A stretch of 64,000 nt of DNA from positions 30,992 through 94,991 of the forward strand of contig CANPXP010000006.1 in the NCBI GenBank assembly GCA_947586255.1, written 5' to 3'. Of the stretch, positions 52,843 through 61,886 are shown piece by piece. A program made the position numbers and the translations under genes. Numbering within the stretch: the first letter of the stretch is position 1; each line of letters opens with the position of its first letter. Source of the stretch: an uncultured Lachnospiraceae bacterium (GTDB taxonomy: Bacteria; Bacillota; Clostridia; Lachnospirales; Lachnospiraceae). The notes beneath the pieces are model-generated. The model made no database searches. It was given only the letters and a program-made list of their open reading frames with translations, and was not told the origin of the DNA.

Positions 52843-53577
52843 TCAGGACACGGTATCTGAAAAAACAGCCGACAAATCCCTGCGCAGCAGCTCCGGTATT
52901 CTGTGGGAAAGACAGGATTCGATATGTCTGCCGTCCCGATCCGTCACGGCGCAGTAATCATATAAACCGTCCCGGATGAGCAGATATTGTCTGACGCACT
53001 GCTTATCCTCCACAGATACCCATTTCAGCCTGTCTGTGACGGCGTCCTCTCTGATCATATCCGGCAGAATACCGCCTGCTCCATCACAGCCGCCGCCCAT
53101 CGGTTCTCCCGGCGCGACGTCCGATCCGCCGGCCAGTTCATCCGGCCAAAACCCGCATTCACATATCATTTCCGGCAGCGCTTCCATCCGGCAGGCCGAC
53201 ACTCTGTTGATCACTCCGTCCGCGCCCTGCGCTGACACGAAAACCGCGCACTTTCCAAGATAAATGCATCTGGAAGGGTGATCTCTTCTCTCACTGCTGT
53301 ATATCAGGACATTCTCCGCCTCCGTGATGATTTCCAGCATGGCGTCGAGATCCGGCTCTATGATGATCCGCTTCCTGTCGGATTCATTCCCCTCCTCTTC
53401 CCGAAATGTCAGAAGCCCTCTCTTGCTCAGGGCAAACAAGGTCTCATATACGTCCTCCGTTTTCGGGTGTCGTACCTGCTTCATCCGGAAACCATACAGC
53501 TCGTCCATACCCTTCATGGACAAAAGCACCGCCAGCTCCAGATCCTTCAAATAATATGCCTTATCGACGTTCATCAT
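52843..53577 (-). CDS. Unknown protein between LytTR regulator and kinase-TPR gene
   Basis: A 244-residue soluble mixed alpha/beta protein. The N-terminal 85 residues (YLKDLELAVLLSMKGMDELYGF, TEDVYETLFALSKRGLLTF) look like a winged-helix-like segment. A Gly/Cys/Met-rich loop lies at about 145-175 and a strand-rich C-terminal part ends in VFSDTVS. Its ATG overlaps the LytTR gene stop (ATGA). I recognise no family. Size, position and the first-domain pattern allow an EspG-like substrate chaperone or a type VII-associated DUF, but nothing proves it. Confidence 0.7.
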   Translation of the reverse strand: MMNVDKAYYLKDLELAVLLSMKGMDELYGFRMKQVRHPKTEDVYETLFALSKRGLLTFREEEGNESDRKRIIIEPDLDAMLEIITEAENVLIYSSERRDHPSRCIYLGKCAVFVSAQGADGVINRVSACRMEALPEMICECGFWPDELAGGSDVAPGEPMGGGCDGAGGILPDMIREDAVTDRLKWVSVEDKQCVRQYLLIRDGLYDYCAVTDRDGRHIESCLSHRIPELLRRDLSAVFSDTVS

Positions 53578-54302
53578 TGCTGTTTTCCCATTCCCTTCAG
53601 CTGCGCCTTATAACTTCTGGAGAGCGGCACGTCAAAGCCGTCGCACAGATAGATAATATTTTGGGATAATACAATCTTTCTGATCTTTCTGACATTCACG
53701 ATAAATCCTCTGTGACAGCGTGCAAAAAAATCCGGCAGTTCTTCGGCCAGCTTATCGATAGACGAATAAAAGCCGTACTCTTCTTTTCCCAGACATACGT
53801 ATATTTTTTTTGCGCGCGCTTCAAAAAAATAGATCTGTTCATACGGGACGCTGATGGTTCCCTCCCGCGTCTCTATCACATAAGACTTGAGATTTCCCTG
53901 TTTTTCTCTGTCCGCATATTCTATATAGTCTTCCAGGAAATCATACAGACTCTCTCTGACCTGCCGCTTCGTCCATGGCTTCAGCAGCAATGCGTCGACG
54001 CGGAGCGCCGGACGGATATACTCCATGGGCGATATGGACGCGTCCGCCAGTACCAGCAGACGCATCTGCGGGTAAAGCCGCCTAAGCTGCGGCAGAAACT
54101 GCAGGGAATCCCTGTCGCAGATGTCATATATCATCATATGGACAAGCGGTTTCTCCACAAGGAACCGGCGCATCTGCTCCAGAGAGCAGACGCTTTTGAT
54201 CTCCCAAAAATCCTCACTGATTTTTGCGATGATATCTCTCGCCGTCTCTATGATCCCTGTACTATCCGGTTTTTCCCTGGTGTATACTAATACGGATACC
54301 AT
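53574..54302 (-). CDS. LytTR-family response regulator with degenerate receiver
   Basis: A 242-residue protein. The C-terminal 100 residues are a LytTR DNA-binding domain (TISVPYEQIYFFEARAKKIYV, FFARCHRGFIVNVRKI, VPLSRSYK). The N-terminal receiver-like domain keeps MMIYDICD at the phospho-Asp position and the KPW lysine loop. It lacks the usual acidic pair at the first strand (LVYTREK instead of a DD/DE), so phosphorylation by a histidine kinase is doubtful. It starts 4 bases after essC, and no histidine kinase gene is adjacent. It probably regulates the locus. Confidence 0.85.
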   Translation of the reverse strand: MVSVLVYTREKPDSTGIIETARDIIAKISEDFWEIKSVCSLEQMRRFLVEKPLVHMMIYDICDRDSLQFLPQLRRLYPQMRLLVLADASISPMEYIRPALRVDALLLKPWTKRQVRESLYDFLEDYIEYADREKQGNLKSYVIETREGTISVPYEQIYFFEARAKKIYVCLGKEEYGFYSSIDKLAEELPDFFARCHRGFIVNVRKIRKIVLSQNIIYLCDGFDVPLSRSYKAQLKGMGKQQ

Positions 54303-54306
54303 CGCG

Positions 54307-57300
54307 CTACACTGAGTGATACTCCCCTCCCTGACTTCTGACTAACGGTACGACAACTTTGCGCACATCTTCTTCATCATTGGCCGGCAGCATCCCGATG
54401 CCGGGCTTCTGCAATTTCGTCTGCTCCGTATACGGAACATAATCAAAATTCATGATTCTCTGCCCCGCCACATTGCCGCCAAAATGTATGCCCGTCTTGT
54501 ATTTGACGAAATAGTCAAACAGCTTTGTCCCGGCTACTTTGGTCACATCCTCCTGGTCATAGCAGGCCGCCCAATATATATTATGTAAACTTCCCTTGTC
54601 TAAAATATTTTCTACAAAAGCCTTCATGTCGGGCACGTCCTTCGGGTGCTGCACATGGACGACAAAATCCGCAAGATCCGCAACAAAAATGAATTTTGCC
54701 GGATAACCGCACATATCCGCATAGATCTCGGCGTCCGACAACCCAGCCTGTATATCCGCCTTCTTCCTGCCGTTGCGCTCTTTAAAATCCGGAAGCAGCG
54801 CTGTGAAAAAGTCAAACAGCTTGGCGTCATCGTCGATCAGTTTCAGGTTTTCCTGTTCTGTCAAGGCCAGGAGTTCGCCTCCGAAATCGATGACGACGCT
54901 CTCTATTCCGCGCAGTACCGCAGACTTGATCATAACCTTGAGCATATTGGTCTTGCCGCTTCTGGCCTTACCCGCGATGAGATAGCAGTACAGTCTGCTC
55001 AGATCAACGCTGTATACCGCCGCATTCTGCATATTATAACCAACCGGCAGATGCCTGTCGTCCCGGTACGCTTTGACGGTGTCTTCCAACTGCGCGAAAT
55101 CGCTCCAGACCGGCTTCTCCGGAATAACAGGTATCTCTCTCGCACATTCCTTGCCCCATTTCTGCAGCATAACCGACGCCAGAGCTTCTATCTGCTCCAT
55201 GCGCTTGAAATCGTCCTCGGCCTCAAACGCAAGGGCCGTCTGAAATTCCAGAATCTGTTCGCCCACCTTCGCCAGACCGCGTCCCTTCACATTGACTTCC
55301 GGCAGCGTATCGATGTGCATGGTGCGCAGGACTTCCGCATATTGAAATCTGTCGTTCATCTCCAGGCAGATCACGGTTCTGAGATTATCCGCGATCCTGG
55401 CCGGAATTTCCAGCGCTCCAAAACCGCCGGCTGTCATCATGAGAAAAATCCCGTAGCTGACGCCGTCTTTTGAGATCTGCAGAATAATATCCTCATAGAC
55501 GTTGTTTGTCTTATTCTTAAAATTCGAATAATTGTCTATCACCAGCACCACAGCCGGCAGCACCTTGCCGTTGGCCCGCACGTACTGGCTGTAATTGCCG
55601 CCCTTAAACATCTGCTTGCGCTCTTCGAGCACAGTCCCCAGCATGTGAAAGAATTTGGCAAGTTTGTCGTTGTCGTTCTCGTACATCACACCGCCGACAT
55701 GAGGCATCCGTTCAAAGGCCGACAGCATTTTGGCGCTGAAATCTATCGCATAAATATTGACGTCCTCCGGCGTATACCTGCTGACAAGCGCATAGACAAA
55801 GGTCTGCAGGAAGGTGCTCTTTCCGCTCGCCACCGTTCCGATAACCGCGTGATGTCCGTTGCCGGAAAGGCTGACTGTCAGAGTATCCTGCGCCTGGTTC
55901 ACCGGTTCGTCATACATGCCGATCGGAACTTCCAGATTCCAGTCGCTGCCGTTATCATGCCAGCTTTCGCCGTCAAAGCATGCGGTCTTCGCGTCATCCA
56001 GAAGCGCTTCCCAATATAACTCTGTCGGCAGAACAGGCAGCCACAGCCTGATATTGTGCACATATCCGTTCTTCTCGGCCACCTCCGCCAGATATGAAAC
56101 CACAGCGTCCAGCTGTGTCTTCTGCTTCTTTTCAGGCAGTTTGAGGCGCCTGCGGTCAGCATAGCGCTGTATCTGCTCCGCCAGACCCTCCCCGTCCTGC
56201 GCGGGTTCCTCCTGCGAGCGCACGCCCGCTATCGCCGTCAAAAGATCCTTTATCCGCAAAGCATTGTAATCGGTATAGGGATAGTCAATGCCCTGATCCT
56301 CCAGCACCCGGAACAGCTTTCCGATATATGTCTCCATCAGAGTCCCGTTGTTCAAAAGCGCTTCATATGTGACTTCCTCCCCGGCGCGCAGCGTCTCCGC
56401 GGCTTCAGCCAGCTCCGCGATCCACCTGTTCCTGACGGCCGCCATCTGCTTTATTTTCTGTCGGTTGCCAATCAGCGCCGCCTTGCCTGTCAGGGAAAGC
56501 ATATGCGCGATGTCCGCTTTCATACTGCCCTTTTCGTCATCATATACGGCGCCGCTGAATCCCGACTGGAACAGCTCGAACAATTCGTCGTTGCCCACCT
56601 GCATATAGCAGCGGCCCGCCTGCGTGATATATGCGGCGTCGGGCCTGTGCAGCATATCATTGCTGTCCTGTCTGTCCTGCACGCGCAGGCACAGCCTGAA
56701 TTTGGAATTGCTCCATATATTGTCGTCCACCGTCCCGCTCGGTTTCTGGGTCGCCAGGATCAAGTGTACGCCCAGACTTCTTCCCACCTGCGCAACGCTG
56801 ATCAATTCACGCATGAAATCGGGCTCTTCCCGTTTCAGCTCCGCGAATTCATCAATGATGATAAACATGTGCGGCACGGGAATACTCGCCTCGTTATTCT
56901 TGTACAGTCTCGTGTACAGATTGATATTGTTCACGCCATGTTCGTTAAAGATGCGCTGCCTGCGCTTGTTCTCGCTCTTGATCGAAACCATCGCGCGCTT
57001 CACCTGATTGCCGGACAGATTGGAGATCTGCCCCAGCATATGCGGCAGACCGTCAAACAGATGCGCCATGCCTCCGCCTTTGTAGTCGATCAGGAAGAAT
57101 CCCACATCGTATGGACTGTAATTGACCGCCAGCGACAAAATGTAAGTCTGCAGCGTCTCACTCTTGCCGGAACCGGTAGTACCCGCGATCAGGCCATGCG
57201 GTCCATGATATTTCTCGTGAATATCCAGATACCAGCCGGCGCCTCCCGCCTTCTGCCCGATCAGCGCTTTCATGCTGTCATAAGTGCGGTTCTTGCGCCA

Positions 57301-59337
57301 TCTGTTTAACACGTCCAGATCTTCCAGCCGCTGTATGCCGTACATATCAAAAAAACTCAGGGAAGTCGGAATATCCCCGCCCGACTGTGTCTCGTGCACC
57401 CGGATATTGGCCAGATTTCTCGCCAGCGCTTCCAGCTGTCCGTTGGAGACACTGTCAAATTTGATCTTCTTCCGCTTGTCAATATCCTCCTCGATCCCGT
57501 ATATGCCCTGAAAGCTCTCATCATTCTGAATAATATAATCGCACGCGTTGGGAAGATTCTCGTAACTGTCCGTCAGGAAAATCGTCGTGATATCCTGGTT
57601 GGTTTCCTGATTGATATACTTGGTGATCAGCTCTCCTTCCAGCAGTTCCGGATCGGATATAAATACGATAAACTGCGGGAGCGCAAGTCTGTCCTTCCTG
57701 GAAGACAGCGCGCTCTTATTCTCCTCCCTGTTTCTGAGGACCGTGGTAATCTCATACAGCACGTCTCTCGCCTCAACGGGATTCTGCGCGATGTATCTGC
57801 TCTTTTTGTTCTCCGCCCATACGTGCGGCAGCCATTTCAGATATACCCAGTCAGCCGCGTCTTCCTTGCTCTCGTCATAGATAAACGCCAGCTTGACATC
57901 CGTGTAGCAGTTGGACGCTGCGATCTGGGCGACCAGCGTATGCATGACGGCCGCCGCGCCTTTTTTCTTGGCTCCGCCGACAATACCGATCATTCTGTGC
58001 TCGCGCAGATCCACGCAGAGCGGCACGTTGTGCAGCTGCTGAAAGCTGTCGCGTATCATGGCGGGTTTTTCCGCCAGGGAATCGTTGATCAGCGTAAATC
58101 TTTCCTTCGGGATCGTGATATTGACCTGAAACGGCATATCTCCTATCCCCAGTCTGTGATTCAGGAAATCCTCGTGGCTGACGTTGCGGTTCCACAGAGA
58201 CGGCGCCGACGCGTCGTAACGGCAGCATTCTTCCGCCGGCAGATACATGGCGTTAAGGTTTTGTATACTCTTTTCATATCTCTCTTTGATGCGGTTGGAG
58301 CAGGATACCAGATACTCCCCGTATGCGTCGAACCGGTGCAGTTCTTCCGCATGTTCTTTTTTCTTCTCCGCATTCAGGTTGACGATCGCCCATATCGTAC
58401 TGATCACCGCCGACGATACGGCTGTGACGAGTCCCGTATACATAAAAGCGCTGCCGGAAGAACCGCTGGCCCTCGTACTGTAAATGGCTAACAGACAGCC
58501 CAGCAGCATCGGCAGTGCCATTGTCATGGAGGGACCGATCAGCATACCCAGCGGTTTCTTATCCGCATTTTTAGGCTGCGGCGGCGCTTCTATCTCAATC
58601 GTGTCATCCTCCAGCTTATAGATCTGCCGCGGCGAGCGATGATATGTAATCTTCTGATAACCTTCCTCCTCCGTCACCACGTCGGCGCCGGCGGCGTCCT
58701 CCGCGTACTGCTTTAATTTGTCATGATTTAAAGCCGTGTTGTCATTCTGCGCGTTGATCGCAATAATACCGCCCAAATAGACGATGTTCAGTCCGAACAA
58801 ATTGATGCAGTCGCCGAACTCCAGCTGCCTGACTCCCGCGATGCGCCTGAAATTGACAAAAACGCCGTTGCTGCTTCTGTCCTCGATCACCGTCTGCGCG
58901 CCCTGCGCACGGATGAGCGCATGCACCCCCGATATCAGATTGCGGTTATTGTATACAATATCATTCTTCGCGTCACGGCCGATTGTGATCTCCGGCACAT
59001 TCCGGATGTCATATTTCTGAAACACCTGAAAAGAACTGTCCGTCTCATCCACCATGACAGAAATCTGCTCTTTCCGCGCCAAAATGACGGTCAGCAGATC
59101 CCCGTCATGCAGATCCTCCCCATCGTACTTTTCCCGGCTTACGGTGTCTTGAATCTGATAATCCGAAGACGGCAGGAAGTGCCAGCAATGTTCGATGACT
59201 TCCATTTTCAGTTCCACATCTTGATCCAATGAAAAAATATCGTTATCCAGGAAAATTGAACTTTCAGAATTGTTTAGCGCCGGCAGCAGAAATTGCCGGA
59301 ATGCGTTCTTACTGTGCACAGAAAGAATAATGCTCAT
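54307..59337 (-). CDS. essC: Type VII secretion ATPase EssC-like (FHA-TM-FtsK/SpoIIIE x3)
   Basis: A 1676-residue motor of the type VII system. It has an N-terminal strand-rich domain and a FHA domain (about 105-190; TIGRDAKNDIVY, SGVHALI, DRSSNGVFVN), two transmembrane helices (about 275-320), then three P-loop domains. Walker A motifs are GTTGSGKS (about 722), GTVASGKS (about 1166) and GKARSGKT (about 1455), and the first Walker B is FIIIDEF (about 826). Domain order is that of Bacillota EssC, but the protein is longer than the roughly 1480-1500 residues usual there. The first gene of the locus, it is divergent from an XRE regulator across an inverted repeat. Confidence 0.93.
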   Translation of the reverse strand: MSIILSVHSKNAFRQFLLPALNNSESSIFLDNDIFSLDQDVELKMEVIEHCWHFLPSSDYQIQDTVSREKYDGEDLHDGDLLTVILARKEQISVMVDETDSSFQVFQKYDIRNVPEITIGRDAKNDIVYNNRNLISGVHALIRAQGAQTVIEDRSSNGVFVNFRRIAGVRQLEFGDCINLFGLNIVYLGGIIAINAQNDNTALNHDKLKQYAEDAAGADVVTEEEGYQKITYHRSPRQIYKLEDDTIEIEAPPQPKNADKKPLGMLIGPSMTMALPMLLGCLLAIYSTRASGSSGSAFMYTGLVTAVSSAVISTIWAIVNLNAEKKKEHAEELHRFDAYGEYLVSCSNRIKERYEKSIQNLNAMYLPAEECCRYDASAPSLWNRNVSHEDFLNHRLGIGDMPFQVNITIPKERFTLINDSLAEKPAMIRDSFQQLHNVPLCVDLREHRMIGIVGGAKKKGAAAVMHTLVAQIAASNCYTDVKLAFIYDESKEDAADWVYLKWLPHVWAENKKSRYIAQNPVEARDVLYEITTVLRNREENKSALSSRKDRLALPQFIVFISDPELLEGELITKYINQETNQDITTIFLTDSYENLPNACDYIIQNDESFQGIYGIEEDIDKRKKIKFDSVSNGQLEALARNLANIRVHETQSGGDIPTSLSFFDMYGIQRLEDLDVLNRWRKNRTYDSMKALIGQKAGGAGWYLDIHEKYHGPHGLIAGTTGSGKSETLQTYILSLAVNYSPYDVGFFLIDYKGGGMAHLFDGLPHMLGQISNLSGNQVKRAMVSIKSENKRRQRIFNEHGVNNINLYTRLYKNNEASIPVPHMFIIIDEFAELKREEPDFMRELISVAQVGRSLGVHLILATQKPSGTVDDNIWSNSKFRLCLRVQDRQDSNDMLHRPDAAYITQAGRCYMQVGNDELFELFQSGFSGAVYDDEKGSMKADIAHMLSLTGKAALIGNRQKIKQMAAVRNRWIAELAEAAETLRAGEEVTYEALLNNGTLMETYIGKLFRVLEDQGIDYPYTDYNALRIKDLLTAIAGVRSQEEPAQDGEGLAEQIQRYADRRRLKLPEKKQKTQLDAVVSYLAEVAEKNGYVHNIRLWLPVLPTELYWEALLDDAKTACFDGESWHDNGSDWNLEVPIGMYDEPVNQAQDTLTVSLSGNGHHAVIGTVASGKSTFLQTFVYALVSRYTPEDVNIYAIDFSAKMLSAFERMPHVGGVMYENDNDKLAKFFHMLGTVLEERKQMFKGGNYSQYVRANGKVLPAVVLVIDNYSNFKNKTNNVYEDIILQISKDGVSYGIFLMMTAGGFGALEIPARIADNLRTVICLEMNDRFQYAEVLRTMHIDTLPEVNVKGRGLAKVGEQILEFQTALAFEAEDDFKRMEQIEALASVMLQKWGKECAREIPVIPEKPVWSDFAQLEDTVKAYRDDRHLPVGYNMQNAAVYSVDLSRLYCYLIAGKARSGKTNMLKVMIKSAVLRGIESVVIDFGGELLALTEQENLKLIDDDAKLFDFFTALLPDFKERNGRKKADIQAGLSDAEIYADMCGYPAKFIFVADLADFVVHVQHPKDVPDMKAFVENILDKGSLHNIYWAACYDQEDVTKVAGTKLFDYFVKYKTGIHFGGNVAGQRIMNFDYVPYTEQTKLQKPGIGMLPANDEEDVRKVVVPLVRSQGGEYHSV

Positions 59338-59373
59338 GTCAAACCGATCCCCTCACCCTTCATAATTGTCGAT

Positions 59374-59450
59374 CTTGTCTCACTTTTACAACCGATTTTA
59401 ATACATTTTCATATTATTATCAAGTATATCGGTTGAAAAAATGAGACAAG
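59374..59450. promoter_or_regulatory. Long inverted repeat flanking the essC promoter
   Basis: Two 23-base arms (59374-59396 and 59428-59450) are complementary at 21 of 23 positions, separated by 31 bases. Each arm carries GTCTCA/TGAGAC and CAACCGAT/ATCGGTTG blocks. The arms bracket the essC -35/-10 region and one ends just before the XRE gene. The architecture fits an operator bound by the adjacent XRE protein, possibly with looping. Confidence 0.7.
59395..59423 (-). promoter_or_regulatory. essC promoter
   Basis: TTGATA and TAAAAT lie exactly 17 bases apart on the minus strand, about 55 bases before the essC ATG. The -10 box touches one arm of the inverted repeat and the other arm lies just upstream of the -35 box, so occupancy of the repeat would block RNA polymerase. 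Confidence 0.65.
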
Positions 59451-59470
59451 CACGAACGGAGAAGATACAT

Positions 59471-59713
59471 ATGCCTAAGCCGCGCACACAAACTGGAGAA
59501 AAAAACTTAATCAGTAAACAGCTGATTCATCTGAGGACTGTTTATGGATTGTCTCAAAGAGATTTGGCATCGCAATTACAGCTGGCCGGATATGATATGG
59601 ATAAAAATGTGATCACCAGAATCGAGACAAATAAAAGATATGTCACGGATATAGAGATCAAGGCGCTGTGCGAATTGTTCAGTATCACCTATGAAAATCT
59701 GCTGGACGGCTGA
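59471..59713 (+). CDS. XRE-family helix-turn-helix regulator
   Basis: An 80-residue protein consisting of a basic N-terminus and one Cro/CI-type HTH domain (LRTVYGLSQRDLASQLQLAG..VITRIETNKRYVTDIEIKALCELF). The ATG with GGAG 9 bases upstream is preferred; an in-frame ATG ten codons earlier lies inside the inverted-repeat arm and lacks a site. Divergent orientation from essC and the palindrome between them suggest autoregulation and control of the locus. Confidence 0.85.
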   Translation: MPKPRTQTGEKNLISKQLIHLRTVYGLSQRDLASQLQLAGYDMDKNVITRIETNKRYVTDIEIKALCELFSITYENLLDG

Positions 59714-59739
59714 CCCGGGGCCCGCCTTTTGACGCTTTC

Positions 59740-60504
59740 TTAACTCCAGGCTTCGCCGCACAAATCTTTCACTACTTCGCCCGCAATGATCAATCCCGCC
59801 ACAGACGGCACAAAAGCCACGCTGCCCGGAATATCCCTTCGCTCTGTGCACTTATGCTTCGCCCCGGGCGGACAAATACAGTTCGTCCTGCAGCTGATAG
59901 ACATATCTTCGAGCGGTCTGATCGGTTTTTCCTCGGAATATACAACCTTTAACTTCTTTACACCCCGTTTTTTCAATTCCCTCCGCATGACCTTGGCCAA
60001 TGGACACATTTTGGTCTTATAGATGTCAGAAACCCTGAACTGGCTGCCATCCAGCTTGTTTCCGGCGCCCATGCAGCTGATAATAGGCACATTTTTCTCC
60101 TGCGCCTTTATCACAAGTTCAATTTTAGCAGTAACCGTGTCTACCGCGTCGACAATATAATCATACTCATGAAAAGGAAATTCATCCGCGTTTTCGGGCA
60201 GGAAGAAACACTTATGTACGATTACACGCGCATCCGGATTGATTTCCAATATCCGGTCTCTCATCACTTCCGCCTTGTATTGTCCCACGGTCTTTCGTGT
60301 GGCAATAATCTGCCGGTTCAGATTCGTCAGGCAGACCTTATCGTCATCAATCAAATCAAAGGCCCCGACTCCGCTTCGCACGAGAGCCTCACAGACATAT
60401 CCCCCTACCCCTCCGATTCCAAAAACCGCGACTCTGGAACCGGCTAATTTCTCCATCGCTTCTTTGCCAAGCAATAATTCTGTTCTCGAAAACTGTGTCA
60501 ACAT
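59740..60504 (-). CDS. tcdA: tRNA threonylcarbamoyladenosine dehydratase TcdA
   Basis: A 254-residue E1-like (ThiF/MoeB) ATP-dependent enzyme that cyclises t6A37 to ct6A. It has the nucleotide-binding GIGGVGGYVCEALVR, the DDDKVCLTNLNRQ loop, and the C-terminal IPGSVAFVPSVAGL typical of TcdA. It has a strong promoter and a leader of about 100 bases. It is not related to the neighbouring secretion locus. Confidence 0.92.
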   Translation of the reverse strand: MLTQFSRTELLLGKEAMEKLAGSRVAVFGIGGVGGYVCEALVRSGVGAFDLIDDDKVCLTNLNRQIIATRKTVGQYKAEVMRDRILEINPDARVIVHKCFFLPENADEFPFHEYDYIVDAVDTVTAKIELVIKAQEKNVPIISCMGAGNKLDGSQFRVSDIYKTKMCPLAKVMRRELKKRGVKKLKVVYSEEKPIRPLEDMSISCRTNCICPPGAKHKCTERRDIPGSVAFVPSVAGLIIAGEVVKDLCGEAWS

Positions 60505-60608
60505 CTATGCATCTCCTGATATCATAATATTGTTATTTCTTATATCGAAAACAGCGGATGCTGTACACCCGCATGTCATCTTTATTTCCTATCAAACTAA
60601 TAGGCTTT

Positions 60609-60637
60609 ATTATATATATGAGATAGATTTTTGTCAA
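60609..60637 (-). promoter_or_regulatory. Consensus promoter of tcdA
   Basis: A perfect TTGACA-17-TATAAT sigma-A promoter on the minus strand. The transcript would have a leader of about 100 bases before the tcdA ATG, containing complementary GCGG/CCGC segments that may form a small hairpin. Confidence 0.8.
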
Positions 60638-60662
60638 TTAGTTTTTTTGAATCAGGTCATAG

Positions 60663-61865
60663 TCAGTCAACCGAGAAAAGATCTCTGGTATAGACCTTAT
60701 CGCCGGCCTTCTCCAGTTCCGCGTCCCGGCGATTGGCAAGGATCAAAGCGCACTCTGCGGCAAACTCAGCGAAATCATGTATCACTCTGCAGCCGAGGAA
60801 CTCATCCGCCCGAAGCGTCGGCTCATAGATCACGACACGGACATTTTTGTCTTTCAATAACCCGATGATATCCTGCACCGCGGACTGGCGGAAATTGTCG
60901 GAACCGGTTTTCATAATCAACCGGTAGATACCCACCGTGGGCTCTGCCGTGTCTCCCAGTTTCTCCATCACCTGCCTTGTAATGAACTCTTTTCTCACCG
61001 CGTTGGATTCCACCACCGCCCGGATGATGCGGTTGGGTATCTGCCCGGCCATATAGTCTGCGAGCAGCTGCTTCGTGTCCTTGGGGAAGCAATATCCGCC
61101 GTAGCCGAACGAGGGATTATTGTATCCGGCTCCGATGCGCGGGTCAAGCTCTACGCCGCGGATAATCGCCGCCGCGTCAAGCCCCTGCATCTCCGCATAC
61201 GTATCCAGTTCATTGAAGAACGCCACCCGCATGGCAAGACATGTATTGGCAAACAGTTTCACGGTCTCCGCCTCCGTGGGAGTCATAAGAAGATTTTCCA
61301 CCGCTCCCTTCTTCGCTCCCTGCTTCAAAAGCTCCGTGAACCTTTCCGCATGCTTCCATGCGTCCGCATCTTCGCGATCCGCCCCGACAATAATCCTGGA
61401 CGGGTACAGATTGTCATATAACGCCCGCCCCTCCCGCAGAAACTCCGGCGAAAAGAGAATATGCCTTGTCCCGAACTTTTCCTGCATCCTCCTTGTAAAG
61501 CCGATGGGGACTGTGGATTTGACCACGATATACGCCTCCGGGTTCACATCCAGCACCTGCCCGATCACAAACTCCACGGAGGAAGTGTTGAAATAATTCT
61601 TCTCCGGGTCGTAATCCGTCGGTGTGGAGACAATGACAAAATCCGCATCTTTATAGGCGGTCCTTCCGTCTGTCGTCGCTTTCAGGGAAAGTTTCCCGCC
61701 CGCCAGATATTCTTCAATCTCCTTATCCCGGATCGGCGACTGTCCCCTGTTGATCATATCCACCTTCTCAGGGATAATGTCTACCGCATAAACCATGTTG
61801 TGCCGCGCCAGCAAAACTGCCAGCGAAAGACCGACATAGCCTGTCCCAACAACTGTGATGTTCAT
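60663..61865 (-). CDS. ugd: UDP-glucose 6-dehydrogenase
   Basis: A 400-residue nucleotide-sugar dehydrogenase that oxidises UDP-glucose to UDP-glucuronate with two NAD+. It has the NAD motif GTGYVGLS, the catalytic cysteine in GYGGYCFPKD, and KSTVPIGFT and PEFLREG segments. The preceding gene on the strand converts its product, so the pair forms a UDP-xylose pathway. There is a 21-base gap between the two genes. Confidence 0.92.
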   Translation of the reverse strand: MNITVVGTGYVGLSLAVLLARHNMVYAVDIIPEKVDMINRGQSPIRDKEIEEYLAGGKLSLKATTDGRTAYKDADFVIVSTPTDYDPEKNYFNTSSVEFVIGQVLDVNPEAYIVVKSTVPIGFTRRMQEKFGTRHILFSPEFLREGRALYDNLYPSRIIVGADREDADAWKHAERFTELLKQGAKKGAVENLLMTPTEAETVKLFANTCLAMRVAFFNELDTYAEMQGLDAAAIIRGVELDPRIGAGYNNPSFGYGGYCFPKDTKQLLADYMAGQIPNRIIRAVVESNAVRKEFITRQVMEKLGDTAEPTVGIYRLIMKTGSDNFRQSAVQDIIGLLKDKNVRVVIYEPTLRADEFLGCRVIHDFAEFAAECALILANRRDAELEKAGDKVYTRDLFSVD

Positions 61866-61886
61866 TTCTGCCTGTTTCCTCCGCTA

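Noticed and set aside
57394..58491. 365-codon plus-strand frame opposite essC
   Set aside because: Antisense shadow; the essC frame has continuous domain structure here.
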